Assembly (NCBI RefSeq): GCF_963678635.1
Contig: NC_087064.1
Span: 12,014,819 to 12,078,818 of the forward strand
Direction: 5' to 3'
From: Symsagittifera roscoffensis
Taxonomy: Eukaryota > Xenacoelomorpha > Acoela > Convolutidae
DNA length: 64,000 bases
Shown: positions 1 to 11,226 of the stretch, one piece after another
Numbering within the stretch: position 1 is the first letter of the stretch
Layout of the letters: every line of letters begins with the position of its first letter
Translations under genes and position numbers: made by a program
The notes under the pieces: model-generated
Told to the model about the DNA's origin: nothing
The model's input: only the letters and a program-made list of their open reading frames with translations
Database searches by the model: none

Positions 1-2
1 AT

Positions 3-3000
3 AGACAAGGGGAGTCAAAAAATCATACGGTGTATACAAAATTCAAATATCCTTTATGTCCGATCCAAGAAAAAGGTAAGAGAATTCCTATACATATTCA
101 GGATAAAGTACAAACTGAATTAGATAAACTACTTTCGGAAGGACACATCGAAAAATTGGATAAATGCACAAGCGATTGTTTTATTGCTCCAAATGTTATC
201 ACAGTTAAGAAAGACAACTCTATTAAGTTAGCTTTGGACGCAAAACCTATCAATAGACAACTGTATAAAAATAAATATCAGATGCCAAATGTGGACGAAC
301 TGATAGATGGTGTTAGCCAAATAATCACGGCAACATCAGAAGGCTCACTGTATTTCACCGTGTTGGATTTGAAGTATGCCTACAGTCAAATAAGACTAAT
401 TGCGGAAACAGCAAAACAATGCAATTTTAACATCGTAGGGGGCCAAGCAACGGGAACATATAGGTTTTTGACAGGTTTCTACGGGCTGGCAGACATGCCC
501 GCCGAACTCCAGAAAGCAATGGATAGAACATTGAACCAGTTCAAAAATACGTTTTGTTTCCTGGATGATATTTTAATCGTCTCCAAGGGGAAAGCTACGG
601 ATCATGAGAAATTGGTCCGCGACGTGTTGCAAAAATTGAATGACGAAAATGTCGCATTAAAAATTACAAAATGTGAATTTTTTCAGCCCTCAGTAAATTG
701 GTTAGGCCATAATTTGTCGGCTGAAGGTATAATACCAAAAATTACGAAAACTGAAGCTATTTCAAATCTACAACCCCCCAAGTCATTGAAACAATTTAGA
801 TCGTTCATGGGTAGTATTAATCATTTATTCAAATTCATCCCAAACGCGGCTAGTTTAACGGATAAACTTCGACCACTACTGAAAGAAGAAAATGAAAAAA
901 AAATGAAGAATGTGCGACTGCCAGTGAAAAAATTTGAGTGGGAAGACCAACACTCTGTAGTCTTCGAGGAAATCAAAAAGGCAGTAGCCAACATCGCTTT
1001 ATTAAACTATTACGATCCATCTAAACAAACCCGAGTAAAGTGCGATGCAAGTCACAGCGGACTAGGGGCTACTCTTGATCAATGGTCTGATCACAATGAA
1101 TGGGTACCGATTGCATTCGCATCACGGTATTTAAATTCCCAGGAGATAAAATCTTCTACTAACGAATTCGAACTGCTAGCAGTAGTTTGGGCTGTAGATC
1201 GCTTCAAACATTATTTATTGGGAAAAGAATTTGTTATAGCAACAGATCACAAAGCCTTAACGTCTGCCTTGGGGGAGCACAGATCGAATAAAACTTACCA
1301 ATCCCGATTAACTAGGTGGGTGGACCGATTACTACCGTACCAATTTAAAGTTATTCATATTCCGGGAAGGGATATGGGCATCATTGATTATCTATTGAGA
1401 GAGCCCAATGGAAAACCATGGCCAGAATCGGAATTAGATGAGAGATTTGTAGTGACTTCTATTGAAAGTTTTCACAAACCACTCGACTGTTTGAGCAGTC
1501 GGCTGAGTGAAACAAACCAAAAAATTGACATCACTGTTCTAGAACATTCTGGTTTAAAACGAGAAATTAACCACTGTAAAGACAGCTCATCACACGGTTG
1601 CTATGGTAACCAGTTTGTTCAAAACTGGACAAAGCTCGACCGGAACAAAAACGGTCAAAGCTCACGATTTCAAAAAGAACACAGTCAGAAAAACACATTG
1701 TTCAAGATAGCTCACAAGAAACATTCGGTCGAAAACTTAAAATTTACTACAAACCTAAATGATAAAAATTGCATTCAAATTTTCAAACATCCGGCGGAAC
1801 TTAATAAAGCAGCGTTTATGAAAGAAATGGAGAACAACAAATCAGGAAAGTCGAAGAAGATAACAAACAAACAGAACGAAGCTCGGAGGGGGGACGAATT
1901 GACAGAACAGGTGACAGAAACTACTTTTTCCCGAACACGCATGGTGAAAAGAGGAGCAGCGTGCAGCAGGCAGGACTCAGATACGTCAGATTCGGATGTG
2001 CCTCAGGTTGAGTGGAGGACAGTAAAAAAATCATTCAAACCCAAAGAAATAACAGCGGGCAAAGTAGCAGAGACAAATCTAATGTCATTCTGGGATCTCA
2101 TGGGGGCCGAAAAATCAGATAACCCAAAAAGTCTACTAGAACTTGAAGCAAGGACAATTCTGGAAAGCAGGAACAGAAGTGAACAGGAATTGGAGACAAA
2201 TGCCAAACCATCAATCATAGAAGTGGATCTTACCGTCAAAAGCCCGTCCGAAAGTCCAGAAGTCAGCGTGATCAAAAAGGAGAAAACGAATCACAAATCC
2301 AGAAAAGACGATCCTCGCCAAGGAGAATTAAGCACGGAAAACAGTCTGGACAACCTCACCAAATTGTTCGATAGGAGTCTGCTAGCAGAGTTGGCTTCGG
2401 AAGATGCTTGGATGGATAGACTTCGACGTGTGATCGAAAGAAACGATCGTCATAGTTTCGAGTTGATGGGCCCGTACACAAATCCTCTCTGGCATCAACT
2501 TTCTGTAGTGGATGACTGCATACTGGTGGACAACAGGCTAGCTGTTCCGGGGCAATTGCGCCAAGCAGTATTAAAGAGAATTCATCGCGGTCACCCAGGC
2601 CAGGAAGCTATGCTAGACGTTTCGAAATACCTGTGGTGGCCGCACATGCACAAGGACATAGTCAACCTTGCGGAGGAATGCAGAAGCTGCACTCGCTATG
2701 GTAAGAATGCAAAGTACATCATTCCGAAAAACGCTACCAAACCTCTTCCACTGCTTACGCAGCCGGGTCAGGAGGTCCAATTAGATTACGCTGGTCCAAT
2801 CGAAGACTATAAAGGAAAAAATATATACTTGCTGGTGGCAGTAGATAGGTATTCTAAGTTTCCATCTGTAAAAATCACTAAATCAACAGGGGGAAAATCG
2901 TCGACGAAATTTCTTCGCTCATACATTGATATCCATGGTATACCCGAATCAATTCGAACCGATCAATTTTCCGGGTTTAAAGGCAAAACTATGCGAAAGT

Positions 3001-3929
3001 ATTGTTCTGACAATAACATTGAACAAAAATTCTGTCCAGTTGGAGACCATCGCGGATGCGGTTTAGTTGAACGTACTATACAAACAATTAAAAGAAGATT
3101 GGGAGTCATGTTACTAGATGAAAATGTAACATCAATAAAATTATGTCCTAGCACAATACTTCGTGATCTCCGGTGGAGTAAACAGAAAATAAAACAAATG
3201 TCGCCCTTTGAAGCCCATTTTGGTAGACTGCCAAAAACCGAATTCAAAATTCAAAGTGATAGGTTTTTAGGTAATTCTGATCGCTTAGATAAAGAACACC
3301 TGGAACGTTCTGTGCTAACCGCCTCGCAACTCAAAAGGCGTATTGACCAGTCTCGCGATAGCCTAAAAATTGTCCAAAAAGGACAAAACAGCAGAGAGGT
3401 GAGTCCTCTTTTTAAACAACAGGTTGAGTCGGCTGAGGATCGAGCGAGAGCGCGGGCACTGATGGAACTTCTGGAAGCTAACGCCAGGTGGAATCAAACC
3501 AGACGAGATACATCTGCGAACGACCTCCGACGTACGGTGGAGGAGACAAGTACAATTAACCCCGAGCTACGAAAAGAGATGTTGTACTCGTGGAAATGTG
3601 GTTTTGTCGAGGACAAACCGGATGATATAGACAACCAACGTCAATCTTCACCTATCTTACTCAGAAAAGATGAGGGGCGGAAAAGCGGTAAAGCTCTCAC
3701 AAAGCCGCTGAAAGGAAAAATAGTGACAGAAACACCTTCTACATCAGCGGGGTCCATATACCGGAAGAGTGACATTGCCAAGGCTAAGGTTGCTGTGCAG
3801 GACAAAAACAACCATAGACGCTCCCCAACAGCAGAAGAACCTAAAAAGAAGCAACAAAACAGTCGCAACGGCAGTCCGATGATCAGGAGGATGATGAGAA
3901 CAGCGGGTCTGAGGATGATCTACTGCTAG
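3..3929 (+). CDS. Ty3/Gypsy pol: RT, RNase H, integrase (5' partial)
   Basis: The frame is open to the left edge, so the N-terminus is missing; the first in-frame GTG at 30 is not a real start. The RT shows the FTVLDLKYAYSQI block and the catalytic CFLDD motif, where the more usual residue before DD is V. RNase H follows with DASHSGLGATL, NEFELLAVVWAV and ATDHKAL. A charged, low-conservation spacer of about 330 residues separates RNase H from integrase. The integrase has an HHCC zinc-binding region (HRGHPGQ ... CRSC) and the catalytic D, D and E in QLDYAG, RTDQFSG and GLVERTIQ. The product would copy and integrate the element. The last residues before the stop at 3929 look like out-of-frame reading, because another frame holds a natural acidic tail there. 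Confidence 0.9.
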   Translation, partial: RQGESKNHTVYTKFKYPLCPIQEKGKRIPIHIQDKVQTELDKLLSEGHIEKLDKCTSDCFIAPNVITVKKDNSIKLALDAKPINRQLYKNKYQMPNVDELIDGVSQIITATSEGSLYFTVLDLKYAYSQIRLIAETAKQCNFNIVGGQATGTYRFLTGFYGLADMPAELQKAMDRTLNQFKNTFCFLDDILIVSKGKATDHEKLVRDVLQKLNDENVALKITKCEFFQPSVNWLGHNLSAEGIIPKITKTEAISNLQPPKSLKQFRSFMGSINHLFKFIPNAASLTDKLRPLLKEENEKKMKNVRLPVKKFEWEDQHSVVFEEIKKAVANIALLNYYDPSKQTRVKCDASHSGLGATLDQWSDHNEWVPIAFASRYLNSQEIKSSTNEFELLAVVWAVDRFKHYLLGKEFVIATDHKALTSALGEHRSNKTYQSRLTRWVDRLLPYQFKVIHIPGRDMGIIDYLLREPNGKPWPESELDERFVVTSIESFHKPLDCLSSRLSETNQKIDITVLEHSGLKREINHCKDSSSHGCYGNQFVQNWTKLDRNKNGQSSRFQKEHSQKNTLFKIAHKKHSVENLKFTTNLNDKNCIQIFKHPAELNKAAFMKEMENNKSGKSKKITNKQNEARRGDELTEQVTETTFSRTRMVKRGAACSRQDSDTSDSDVPQVEWRTVKKSFKPKEITAGKVAETNLMSFWDLMGAEKSDNPKSLLELEARTILESRNRSEQELETNAKPSIIEVDLTVKSPSESPEVSVIKKEKTNHKSRKDDPRQGELSTENSLDNLTKLFDRSLLAELASEDAWMDRLRRVIERNDRHSFELMGPYTNPLWHQLSVVDDCILVDNRLAVPGQLRQAVLKRIHRGHPGQEAMLDVSKYLWWPHMHKDIVNLAEECRSCTRYGKNAKYIIPKNATKPLPLLTQPGQEVQLDYAGPIEDYKGKNIYLLVAVDRYSKFPSVKITKSTGGKSSTKFLRSYIDIHGIPESIRTDQFSGFKGKTMRKYCSDNNIEQKFCPVGDHRGCGLVERTIQTIKRRLGVMLLDENVTSIKLCPSTILRDLRWSKQKIKQMSPFEAHFGRLPKTEFKIQSDRFLGNSDRLDKEHLERSVLTASQLKRRIDQSRDSLKIVQKGQNSREVSPLFKQQVESAEDRARARALMELLEANARWNQTRRDTSANDLRRTVEETSTINPELRKEMLYSWKCGFVEDKPDDIDNQRQSSPILLRKDEGRKSGKALTKPLKGKIVTETPSTSAGSIYRKSDIAKAKVAVQDKNNHRRSPTAEEPKKKQQNSRNGSPMIRRMMRTAGLRMIYC

Positions 3930-4747
3930 AGCAGCGAAGCATAGATCCAGTAGAAGCGCAGCTAAAATTCCAGGACAGCCCAACAGTGGTCACGTCAAAA
4001 GATATTCTACAAGGCGGTGGTTTGAATCTAGCGGTGAAGAGGGCCAAACCCAATATGGCCGGACCGTTCAATAAAACATCGAAATCAAAAGGATGTACAA
4101 GCGAGAAAACTAAACCAACCATATTACAGAGTAAATGTGCTGCCACGGCAGTCGAAGAAGAACCTCAGGCGTGCTCATCAAACTCAGCGGGAGCACCAAA
4201 GTCGACTTTTACTCCTCACATTAGTACAAAGAGTAGGAAAGAAATATCACGCAATACATCCCCAAAGACAATCCTGGACACGTTTAACAGCAAAGATTTA
4301 ACAGCAGCGGACTGGAACCGTTTGGCTGATCAGGTGCGGGAGAGAGGAGTACAGCGCACGGTGGCGGATATCTTGCACTCTAAAGAAATTGTAGAAGAGG
4401 GGGACGAATGTAATAATCCTCCGGGGTTTTCGGACGAACCCGAAGTAGAAGAAACATCGGTTGGAAAAAGCGGGAGGTCGAAGAGAGGTCCGACTAGATA
4501 CGGTAATCCGATTAAACATTCGGTAAGATCAATTTAGTGTCATAACGATCTCCTAGATTTAAATCAGGCCGCACTTGAAGCATACCGAATAAATTTAGCA
4601 AATTTCAAACCAGATGCGTCGAATTCGGTGGAAACGAAATTTGGACTACTAGAAAAACATCTCTTCAGAAGGAAGTTCGGCAGCAAGGCCCTCGACATTA
4701 ATCAATCTTGGAACGCTGAGTGGCGGGTTCCTCTACAATTTGATTAG
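3845..4747 (+). pseudogene. Out-of-frame C-terminal tail of Gypsy pol, with in-frame TAG
   Basis: From about 3875 a second frame reads an acidic stretch (DDQEDDENSGSEDD) that continues well past the stop of the main frame. It ends at a TAG at 4535-4537 after SKRGPTRYGNPI, a basic tail of the sort common at Gypsy pol ends. The same frame then stays open for 69 more codons with protein-like composition, up to TAG 4745-4747. I infer one original C-terminus now broken by a frameshift and a nonsense codon. The alternative is a true polyprotein end at 4537 followed by a chance open frame. Confidence 0.6.
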
Positions 4748-4890
4748 GAACACGAAGAAAAAGACGGAAAATGAATTAGGAATTCAAATGCAACAAGAAA
4801 ACAAACTCCTTAAACTGAGTATCAAAACTCCTATTCAATATTATTAAAATTTGATAAAGTATTATAAAATTTTCTTGGCTGAGCGGAATA

Positions 4891-5183
4891 TGTGGTACCG
4901 CAACTGCTACTGCATTTGCAGTAACCAAGTTGTGGCCTTGACTCAGTTGGTCATATTGTTATCTATAAATTATATTATCTTATTATGTAAATCAAGGTCA
5001 ATAATGTGTGACCTTTATTGAGAGAAAAGAAGAGAGATTGACTCTCAGATCTGTGACTCGGTGCACAGTTGAACATAGATATGAAAACTATTAGAAAAAC
5101 AACACGGTTTCAATCATTAAATTAACTCTTCGAAACCAAGTCTATTTTCCTTATAAAACTCAGAGGTTTTGTCAGTTATCACA
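4891..5183 (+). repeat. Candidate 3' LTR of the Gypsy element
   Basis: A 293-bp segment starts TGTGG and ends ATCACA, giving the usual TGT...ACA ends. It follows the pol tail by about 140 bp and is preceded by a short purine-rich stretch. It contains a TATA-like stretch (TCTATAAATTATA). A second purine-rich tract lies inside it at about 5019-5037, which could instead be the true PPT; in that case the LTR would begin near 5039. The matching 5' LTR is outside the window, so the limits are provisional. Confidence 0.4.
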
Positions 5184-5328
5184 AGTATAGCCAGAAAAGA
5201 AGGACACGACTTGTTGAAGGACTCCAAAAGTTTTCATTTTACCATGCCTTCAAAGGTCTTGAACTCATATCGCATAAAAAAATGAGGTACGAAAATAAAC
5301 TTGTAAAAATTTTGATATGTGTTCAATG

Positions 5329-6600
5329 ATAGGTATGCCACTGTCGGTCTATTTGAGCAGAAAAAAGAGACTCAAGTGGAAACGACAGCAAAGTAAAAGC
5401 AGAGAAAGAGAACTTGTATATCAGGAAAAAATATCACAACTAGAGCATCACACCACTGGAATTGTCTACGACAGAAAATAGTTCACTGTAAGACTATGAA
5501 CGAATTCAAAAAGAGTTTGGACAGGCATTGGAAAACTACCGTAATTAACAGGATCTAAGCGGGGAAGCAAAACTTTCAGAAAAGACTATAAGATTACTTG
5601 ACTTGTTCGAAAGATGCATGGTATCATTTTTCGTGGACGAGGTTTTATGACAATTCATTTCAGCATTCAATAAATCTGTTTGTAATCTCGCGTGCAGCCA
5701 GCATTTTTAAATCAAATAATATATTAATATCTTGTTTAAGATTAAAATATTGTTTAACAAAGTCACTTGAACCGGTTACGGAGCAAAAAGAGACAGTCAT
5801 GAAGCAGACAAAATTTTGAGCCACTTGGAATTGTGATGCGAAAAAAAACGTACAAAAACTTTTCTTTTTTGGATTCTGAGTGGCTCAGAGCTTTTTCTTC
5901 TTCGTGACTATTTTTTTTTCCTGACCGCAACAGCTTGAGTTAAAAACAGCATGTACGCTATTGTAAGTTACCATCACGCTATGTTCCAGTAGATATGCCA
6001 CTGCATATTTGAGCAGAATGGAGGAGACTCAAAGGGAAATTACTGCAAGTTAGTAGCAGAGAAAGCAAATTTGGACATCTGAAAAACTTTTAGCATTCAA
6101 AGCAGCAAACAACCGGACCATTTTACCAAGAAACGGATCAAAATAAGGCGATCAACGAATACAAAATGAGATGGGACAAGCATTGGAAAGTTATCGGAAT
6201 TGACAGGATCTAACAGGGTAACGAAGACACTACAAACTGACTTTAAGAGGCAATTTATGACTTGTTGATTTGTTCGAAATGTGCGTTGTATAATTTTTCT
6301 GTGTTGGCAACGTTTTTTTTGACAATCACTTCAGCATCCAAAAATGTGTTAGCTCGCGTTCAAAAAATGTTTCTGACTCGAAAAATAGATTTCCTTAACG
6401 AGGTTTTTTGAATTGGTTAATGTGCAAACAAGAGACCGTCATGAAGCAGATAAAATTGTAAGCTAACTGGAAACGAGATGAGAAAATAAATGTTTAAAAC
6501 CTTTTTTTTCTGGATTCTGATTGGTTCTGAGCTTTTTTTGACCGCAACAACTTTAATTTAAAACATCAGGCAATGTGCCAGTTGGTCATAATGTAGAAGT
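5329..6600 (+). repeat. Two tandem diverged copies of a unit of about 0.6-0.66 kb
   Basis: Unit 1 (about 5329-5989) and unit 2 (about 5990-6600) share phrases in the same order. These are TATGCCACTG, then TTGAGCAGAA, ACAGGATCTAA, GACTTGTTCGAA-like text, GTCATGAAGCAGA and TGACCGCAACA. They have drifted by substitutions and small indels. Short open frames inside are not conserved between the two copies, so I do not call a gene. Confidence 0.65.
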
Positions 6601-8630
6601 TTTCGATTTGATATAATTTTTCAACACTTCGAATAGGCCAAGTCATGCACAGTTTTCTCGCTCTAACTGAAAATCAGAAGTCAAAAATTACAACGACCGA
6701 CTTCTCAAGTTTGGGTATTAAGCGCGAAAAATCAATTTCGAGTTCAATTGCTAATCCTCGTTGGCATAAACAAATTACTTGAGTTGAGTTGTCGTTGTTC
6801 CGAAAATGAATGAAGAAGAGCAGGAAATTCAAGTAGACACTTGTTCTGCTTGACTAGAAAGGCTTACCAATCAACTTACCCTTCTTGAGCATTACTTATT
6901 GACTTAGCCTATTTCAATTGCATTGCTGGAGTTAATTAAAGACTTGATTTAATTATGGCTTATGCTATTAAACTTTCGTACTTTTCTGATTCTGTTGAAA
7001 CAACGTGAATTTTAGAGGTACTCTAGTGTAGAAAGTTAAGCGCAAGTTCAGTATTTTACTTCTCAAAAAATCTGCTATCAACGTCCATTTTGGAGAAAAT
7101 TTCCTTCGATTTTAATTAAAGCTTTTGGGTAGACCAAGACCAAATGATCAGAGTTCCCCCACATGAAATTATCAGAATGTTGTTTCAAAAACATATCATT
7201 TTTTCTTGGACTGAATTTGCCAGTATTCCTCATTTGCAATAAGATTTTTAGTTCGCGTAAAACAGTGAGAAACGCCCGAGTTTACTAAAGTTTTTTCACA
7301 CTGATTGTTTCTGTTTTCTCCCTGAAATTATTTTACGTCGCAAAAACCAAAATTTTACTCCGATTAATTGATGCTGAATTAAGTGCAGAAGAGGAAAGAA
7401 AACTGGCATTTTCAGACCCAGAAAAAATTCGTAAGTCTTTGAAACCAAAATTTATTAATTTCATAAAGGTAGCTTTAATCAAATGAACTGTTTCTTTGCA
7501 AAAAATATTGATTATCGAAGAAAATCTTTCCCAAAATGGACATTGAAAACTGGCATTTTAGAAAGTAAAATCCTGAATTGGCGCTAAATTTTGTCCAATA
7601 GTTTAAAATGGGGGCGCACTGAATTTTTGTAGTAGAGTGGAGGTATTTTGGTAGTAGATTTAAGGCTGTAACGAGTTTGAAGTTCCATGTCCTAAGCAAA
7701 CCTCGAGTTGGCTCCGAACGATAGAGGAGTAAAAGCACAAGAGATAGTGTCGCTGCACCTTGAGCCAATGGCTATTGAGCCTATCGTTCTCAATCTCATA
7801 TGTCTTTTGAGTGAACGGAAGTTACATTAAAATTCGAAAGCTATAACAAAAGTTACATCATAAAGAAAACGACGGAGGCCGACTATAACGACAACCAGAC
7901 AAAAAGTGTTAATGCTCAAAAAACCCAGAGTTTATGATGTCCTGTAACCTATTTTGGAGCGAAAGATGCAGCAGCTGAACTCTCGAGGGTTGAAGATCTC
8001 TGTATTTATTGATGAGAAACAGTTTAAAAAAGCAATCATGTACATTAAACTCAATTTTTACATAGGATATGTTGTACCTGTACAAAGATATGCCTCAACG
8101 TTGTGGTGAACTTCAAAAACCAATTTTAAAAAGATCAAACAAAAAATCTGAAAAAAGCGACTTCATGGATATGTAACGACTGCGCCGACTACAAGGAAAG
8201 ACTATTCCGTACGAAAACCGTGCCTTATTTATGTACATGGACTGCATGATATCTTGTACTAATTTTTTGTGCTACACGGAAACTACGCATCTGATACTGT
8301 ACCTGCAGTGTTTAGTTTTGGAGGTTCAACACTACAGCAAACTGAGTACTACAAGTCTCAAACCTGCTACGAAAAGAAAAAGCCACGAAAATTTTTGGAT
8401 CAGAGCGGCCAAGCAACTGGACATTCTACAGAGGAGTGTAAATACAGATGGCGTTATTGACAAAATTACAATCATCAGGCTGTATCAGATGTTTTTCCAG
8501 GAAAAATTCAACGAAACTATTTCATAAAAATTGCGACAGCTATGCACTCGTGGCATCCGCAACACCCTGATAACACTCAACTTCATGGCAGATGAAACCT
8601 GAGAGGTGCGCACAGGAAGATAAAGCTGGA
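6601..8630. other. Non-coding interval, no recognised feature
   Basis: The sequence is AT-rich with scattered short open frames on both strands. None has a recognisable domain, splice signals or conservation with another copy here. The right end (about 8200-8630) may be decayed upstream sequence of the Penelope-like element that becomes recognisable at 8636. Confidence 0.5.
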
Positions 8631-8635
8631 GATAA

Positions 8636-8757
8636 ATTGATGTGAAGAGTCTATACACGAATGTTCAGGTGGTTGAAGCTATCGGAATGGCTTGTGACTG
8701 GCTATTTTACAGCTCCGACACTCATCTGGACATTGACATGGCCCCGTGCTAAGGGCT
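8636..8757 (+). pseudogene. Penelope-like element RT, upstream fragment
   Basis: The + strand reads IDVKSLYTNVQVVEAIG and continues to DTHLDIDMAP. The DVxSLYTNVP-type block followed by EAI is typical of the RT of Penelope-like elements. The frame is closed by stops on both sides, so this is a relic. It is cut on its right by the BEL/Pao terminal repeat at about 8771. Downstream RT motifs of the same type reappear at 15775-15838 and 40173-40376. Confidence 0.6.
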
Positions 8758-8770
8758 GATGAGTACTTCG

Positions 8771-8935
8771 CGATAACTGAAAAGCGACTGTATTGTATGA
8801 AAATTGAATTAATGATGATTTAGTTACTCTAAACTGCGGGTAATTGAAATGAATAAACAATGGGAAAAATAACATGCAGTTTTAATTGGTTTTCAAGTGA
8901 ACAAAATATTTTGCCATTTGAAAAATGCCCCCGGT
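8771..8935 (-). repeat. BEL/Pao terminal repeat, left copy (3' LTR side)
   Basis: It matches 15585-15770 in order and orientation. Shared phrases are AAAGCGACTGTA, TTAATGATGATTTAGTTAC, AAACTGCGGGTAA, GAAATGAATAAA and TTTTAATTG. The limits are approximate because both copies have diverged. The right copy carries an extra segment of roughly 29 bp that duplicates the TGCGGGTAA phrase. Confidence 0.7.
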
Positions 8936-9344
8936 TGATATTTAACCAATCTTTTTAAAACTTATGATGGAGATGAATTGCGGAGGCAGTACAAAAAGGC
9001 AGGAGTGAAGTTGTCAGGATTGATTGCGGGGAAGGTGGAAGTTGTGGAGAAAGTGGCGAAGGTAAATTGGGAGTGTCTGGTGGTCCTCAGGCGGCTGGGG
9101 TTGGTTGATGAAGCCCTTGAGCCTGTGGTGAAAAAAGGATTAGAAAATATTGATATAGAAAATGTCGGAAGGATGCGTTTGGGAGAAGGATGAGAAAGAG
9201 GAGTTGAATGACTGACCATTGTTTTTGAATTTTGTTTTTGTTTTTGATCCGTTTTTTTTGTAGAATTTACCGTTTTATCTCCTATCGTCTTTCATCGGCA
9301 AGTTCCCCAATCCTAAAATCGGTCGTGTACTAAGCTTACCATTC

Positions 9345-10747
9345 TTTGTTTATACTTGCACTACCCTCATTAGAATATCGTTTCCGGCATATACCTTTTT
9401 CATGATTCCAAGTGGCCACGATAAGGGGTTACCATCATCAGTTATGTGTACTAGATCTCCTTTTTTAAGTTTTGTTTCTCTACACGGCTCTTATTGCGTT
9501 GTTGCATAGCGGTTAGATATTCAAAAGTCCATTTTTTTCCAGATTTTTGCAATCAGTTTGTGGAAGTAGTTGAATCGATTTATCGAGCATCTTCAGTAAG
9601 CTCATCAATAGTAGGATCAGCAACAATGGGCAAGTGACTTGACTTGGAGCCATTTAGCAGTCTTGACGGAGTGAGTGGCTCAGTGTCTTTGACATCATCT
9701 GCGATCGATGTGATCGGCCTTGAATTGAATACAGCTTCTATCTGACGAAGCACTGTGTGCATCTCATCAGGATTAAGTTTTCCTCCATTGCCTAATGTTT
9801 TGTGATAGAGTAGTTTCATTGCCTTAACAGCAGCTTCCCATAGACCTCCGATATAGAGCTCATCAATAGTAGGATCAGCAACAATGGGCAAGTGACTTGA
9901 CTTGGAGCCATTTAGCAGTCTTGACGGAGTGAGTGGCTCAGTGTCTTTGACATCATCTGCGATCGATGTGATCGGCCTTGAATTGAATACAGCTTCTATC
10001 TGACGAAGCACTGTGTGCATCTCATCAGGATTAAGTTTTCCTCCATTGCCTAATGTTTTGTGATAGAGTAGTTTCATTGCCTTAACAGCAGCTTCCCATA
10101 GACCTCCGAAACTTGAACCCCTGGCGGTTATAGTAGTCCAATTGATACCTAAGTCTCGAACATGATCAGGGAGGCTGTTCTTCTTGTGTGTATCCTGTAG
10201 AAGTCTCTTCACTTGAATTAGCTCGTTTAGTGCTCCGATGAAGTTGATTCCAATATCGGATAAGGTCTGCTTGGAGCATCCTCGTCGAGCAATGAACTTT
10301 CTGATAACCTTCAAGCATTCTTCAGTCCAAGGGTTTCGAAATATCCAAGTAAATTGCTTTAGTAGAAAAGCAAATGAAAATTACTATGTAACACTTGAGT
10401 AGTTGATCGGCTTCCTTATAGTACATTGGTCCGGCTAAGTCGATACCAACATAAGAGAATGGTGGTGAGGGGTTGACTCTCTCACTGTGGTAATCTCTCA
10501 TCAGCTGATTCATTGCTCTACTATCGAACCTGAAGCAAATGACGCAGTTGCCTATCATTGCTCGCGCCATCCAGAGCTGCTGTCGATTGTGAGCAACAAT
10601 TGCATTTATTCCACAAAGTAGCTGAACAATGTGACTGTGGTGGATCACATTTCTCGAAAAATGAGTGTTCGGAGGCAAGATCATCTGAAGTTTTGTTTTC
10701 TTGTTTGGGCAATCAGCAGCTGCAAGTAATGCACCAATTTTTAGCAA
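9345..10747 (-). pseudogene. BEL/Pao integrase and DUF5641-like tail, broken
   Basis: Segment 10747-10322 reads a zinc-binding region followed by SPPFSYVGIDLAGPMY and CFSTKAIYLD, the usual start of a Pao integrase core. It ends at a stop. After a frame change, 10314-9580 continues with NFIGALNEL, RGSSFGGLWEAAVKAMK and SRPITSIADD. An exact internal duplication of 86 codons repeats the second half of the core. Downstream, in further frames to about 9345, the sequence reads GDLVHITDDGNPLSWPLG, the DUF5641 signature that ends Pao polyproteins. The region is non-functional as it stands. Confidence 0.85.
9601..10116 (-). repeat. Exact 258-bp tandem duplication inside the integrase
   Basis: The 258-bp unit starting at 9601 is repeated from 9859 with no difference that I can see. 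It is a whole number of codons (86), so the integrase frame continues through both copies. Identity inside an otherwise degenerate element means either a very recent duplication or an assembly artefact. Confidence 0.85.
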
Positions 10748-11226
10748 TCCATCCTCGAATGGATATAGCTGAATGACGTTGGATTTCCGGCTAATGTTTT
10801 GTCCGTTTGTGATTGCTCTAATTTCTTTGTCAAAACGCTGCTCCTGAACGTCTCGTACAAGAAGGTTTAGTCCTAACTTTCGAAGCTGATTAGGATTGTC
10901 GGTGTTCTTCTTCAGAAGTTTCAGGGGGAAATTTGGGACTAAAACTCCATCGTGTAGAGCTTTACCAAAAGATCACTATAGTTACAAATTGAAAAACTTT
11001 CCGCTCTTTTTGCCTGTCCGACGTTTAGTTCTTGTTACTTGTGCTGCTTGCATGGTTTCCTTCCCGCCAGCTGCCCGAGTGAGCAGGATGGTTCCGTCGA
11101 ATGACCGTTTGAACTCGCTCTTCTCTTCATTTGCTTCGAGAATTGTTGGTTGTGATGGAATACAAACTTCATTTGTCTGCAACTAAGAGGGCCATGACCA
11201 CTAAAGCAGTAAGTTTTGTAGTTCAG

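Larger units (their letters stand above)
1..5183 (+). mobile_element. Ty3/Gypsy LTR retrotransposon, 3' part
   Basis: The window opens inside the pol gene of a Ty3/Gypsy retrotransposon. The domains run RT, RNase H, long spacer, integrase and charged C-terminal tail, followed by a candidate 3' LTR. The gag, protease and 5' LTR would lie left of the window. A frameshift near 3845-3880 and an in-frame TAG at 4535-4537 suggest a decaying copy. It is unrelated in sequence to the giant element at 15.8-40.2 kb. The right boundary rests only on TGT...ACA ends, because the partner LTR is not visible. Confidence 0.85.

Noticed and set aside
8962-9219. Ser/Thr/Pro-rich - strand frame and its + strand partner near 9 kb
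   Set aside because: Both come from a low-complexity stretch; there is no motif and no start context.
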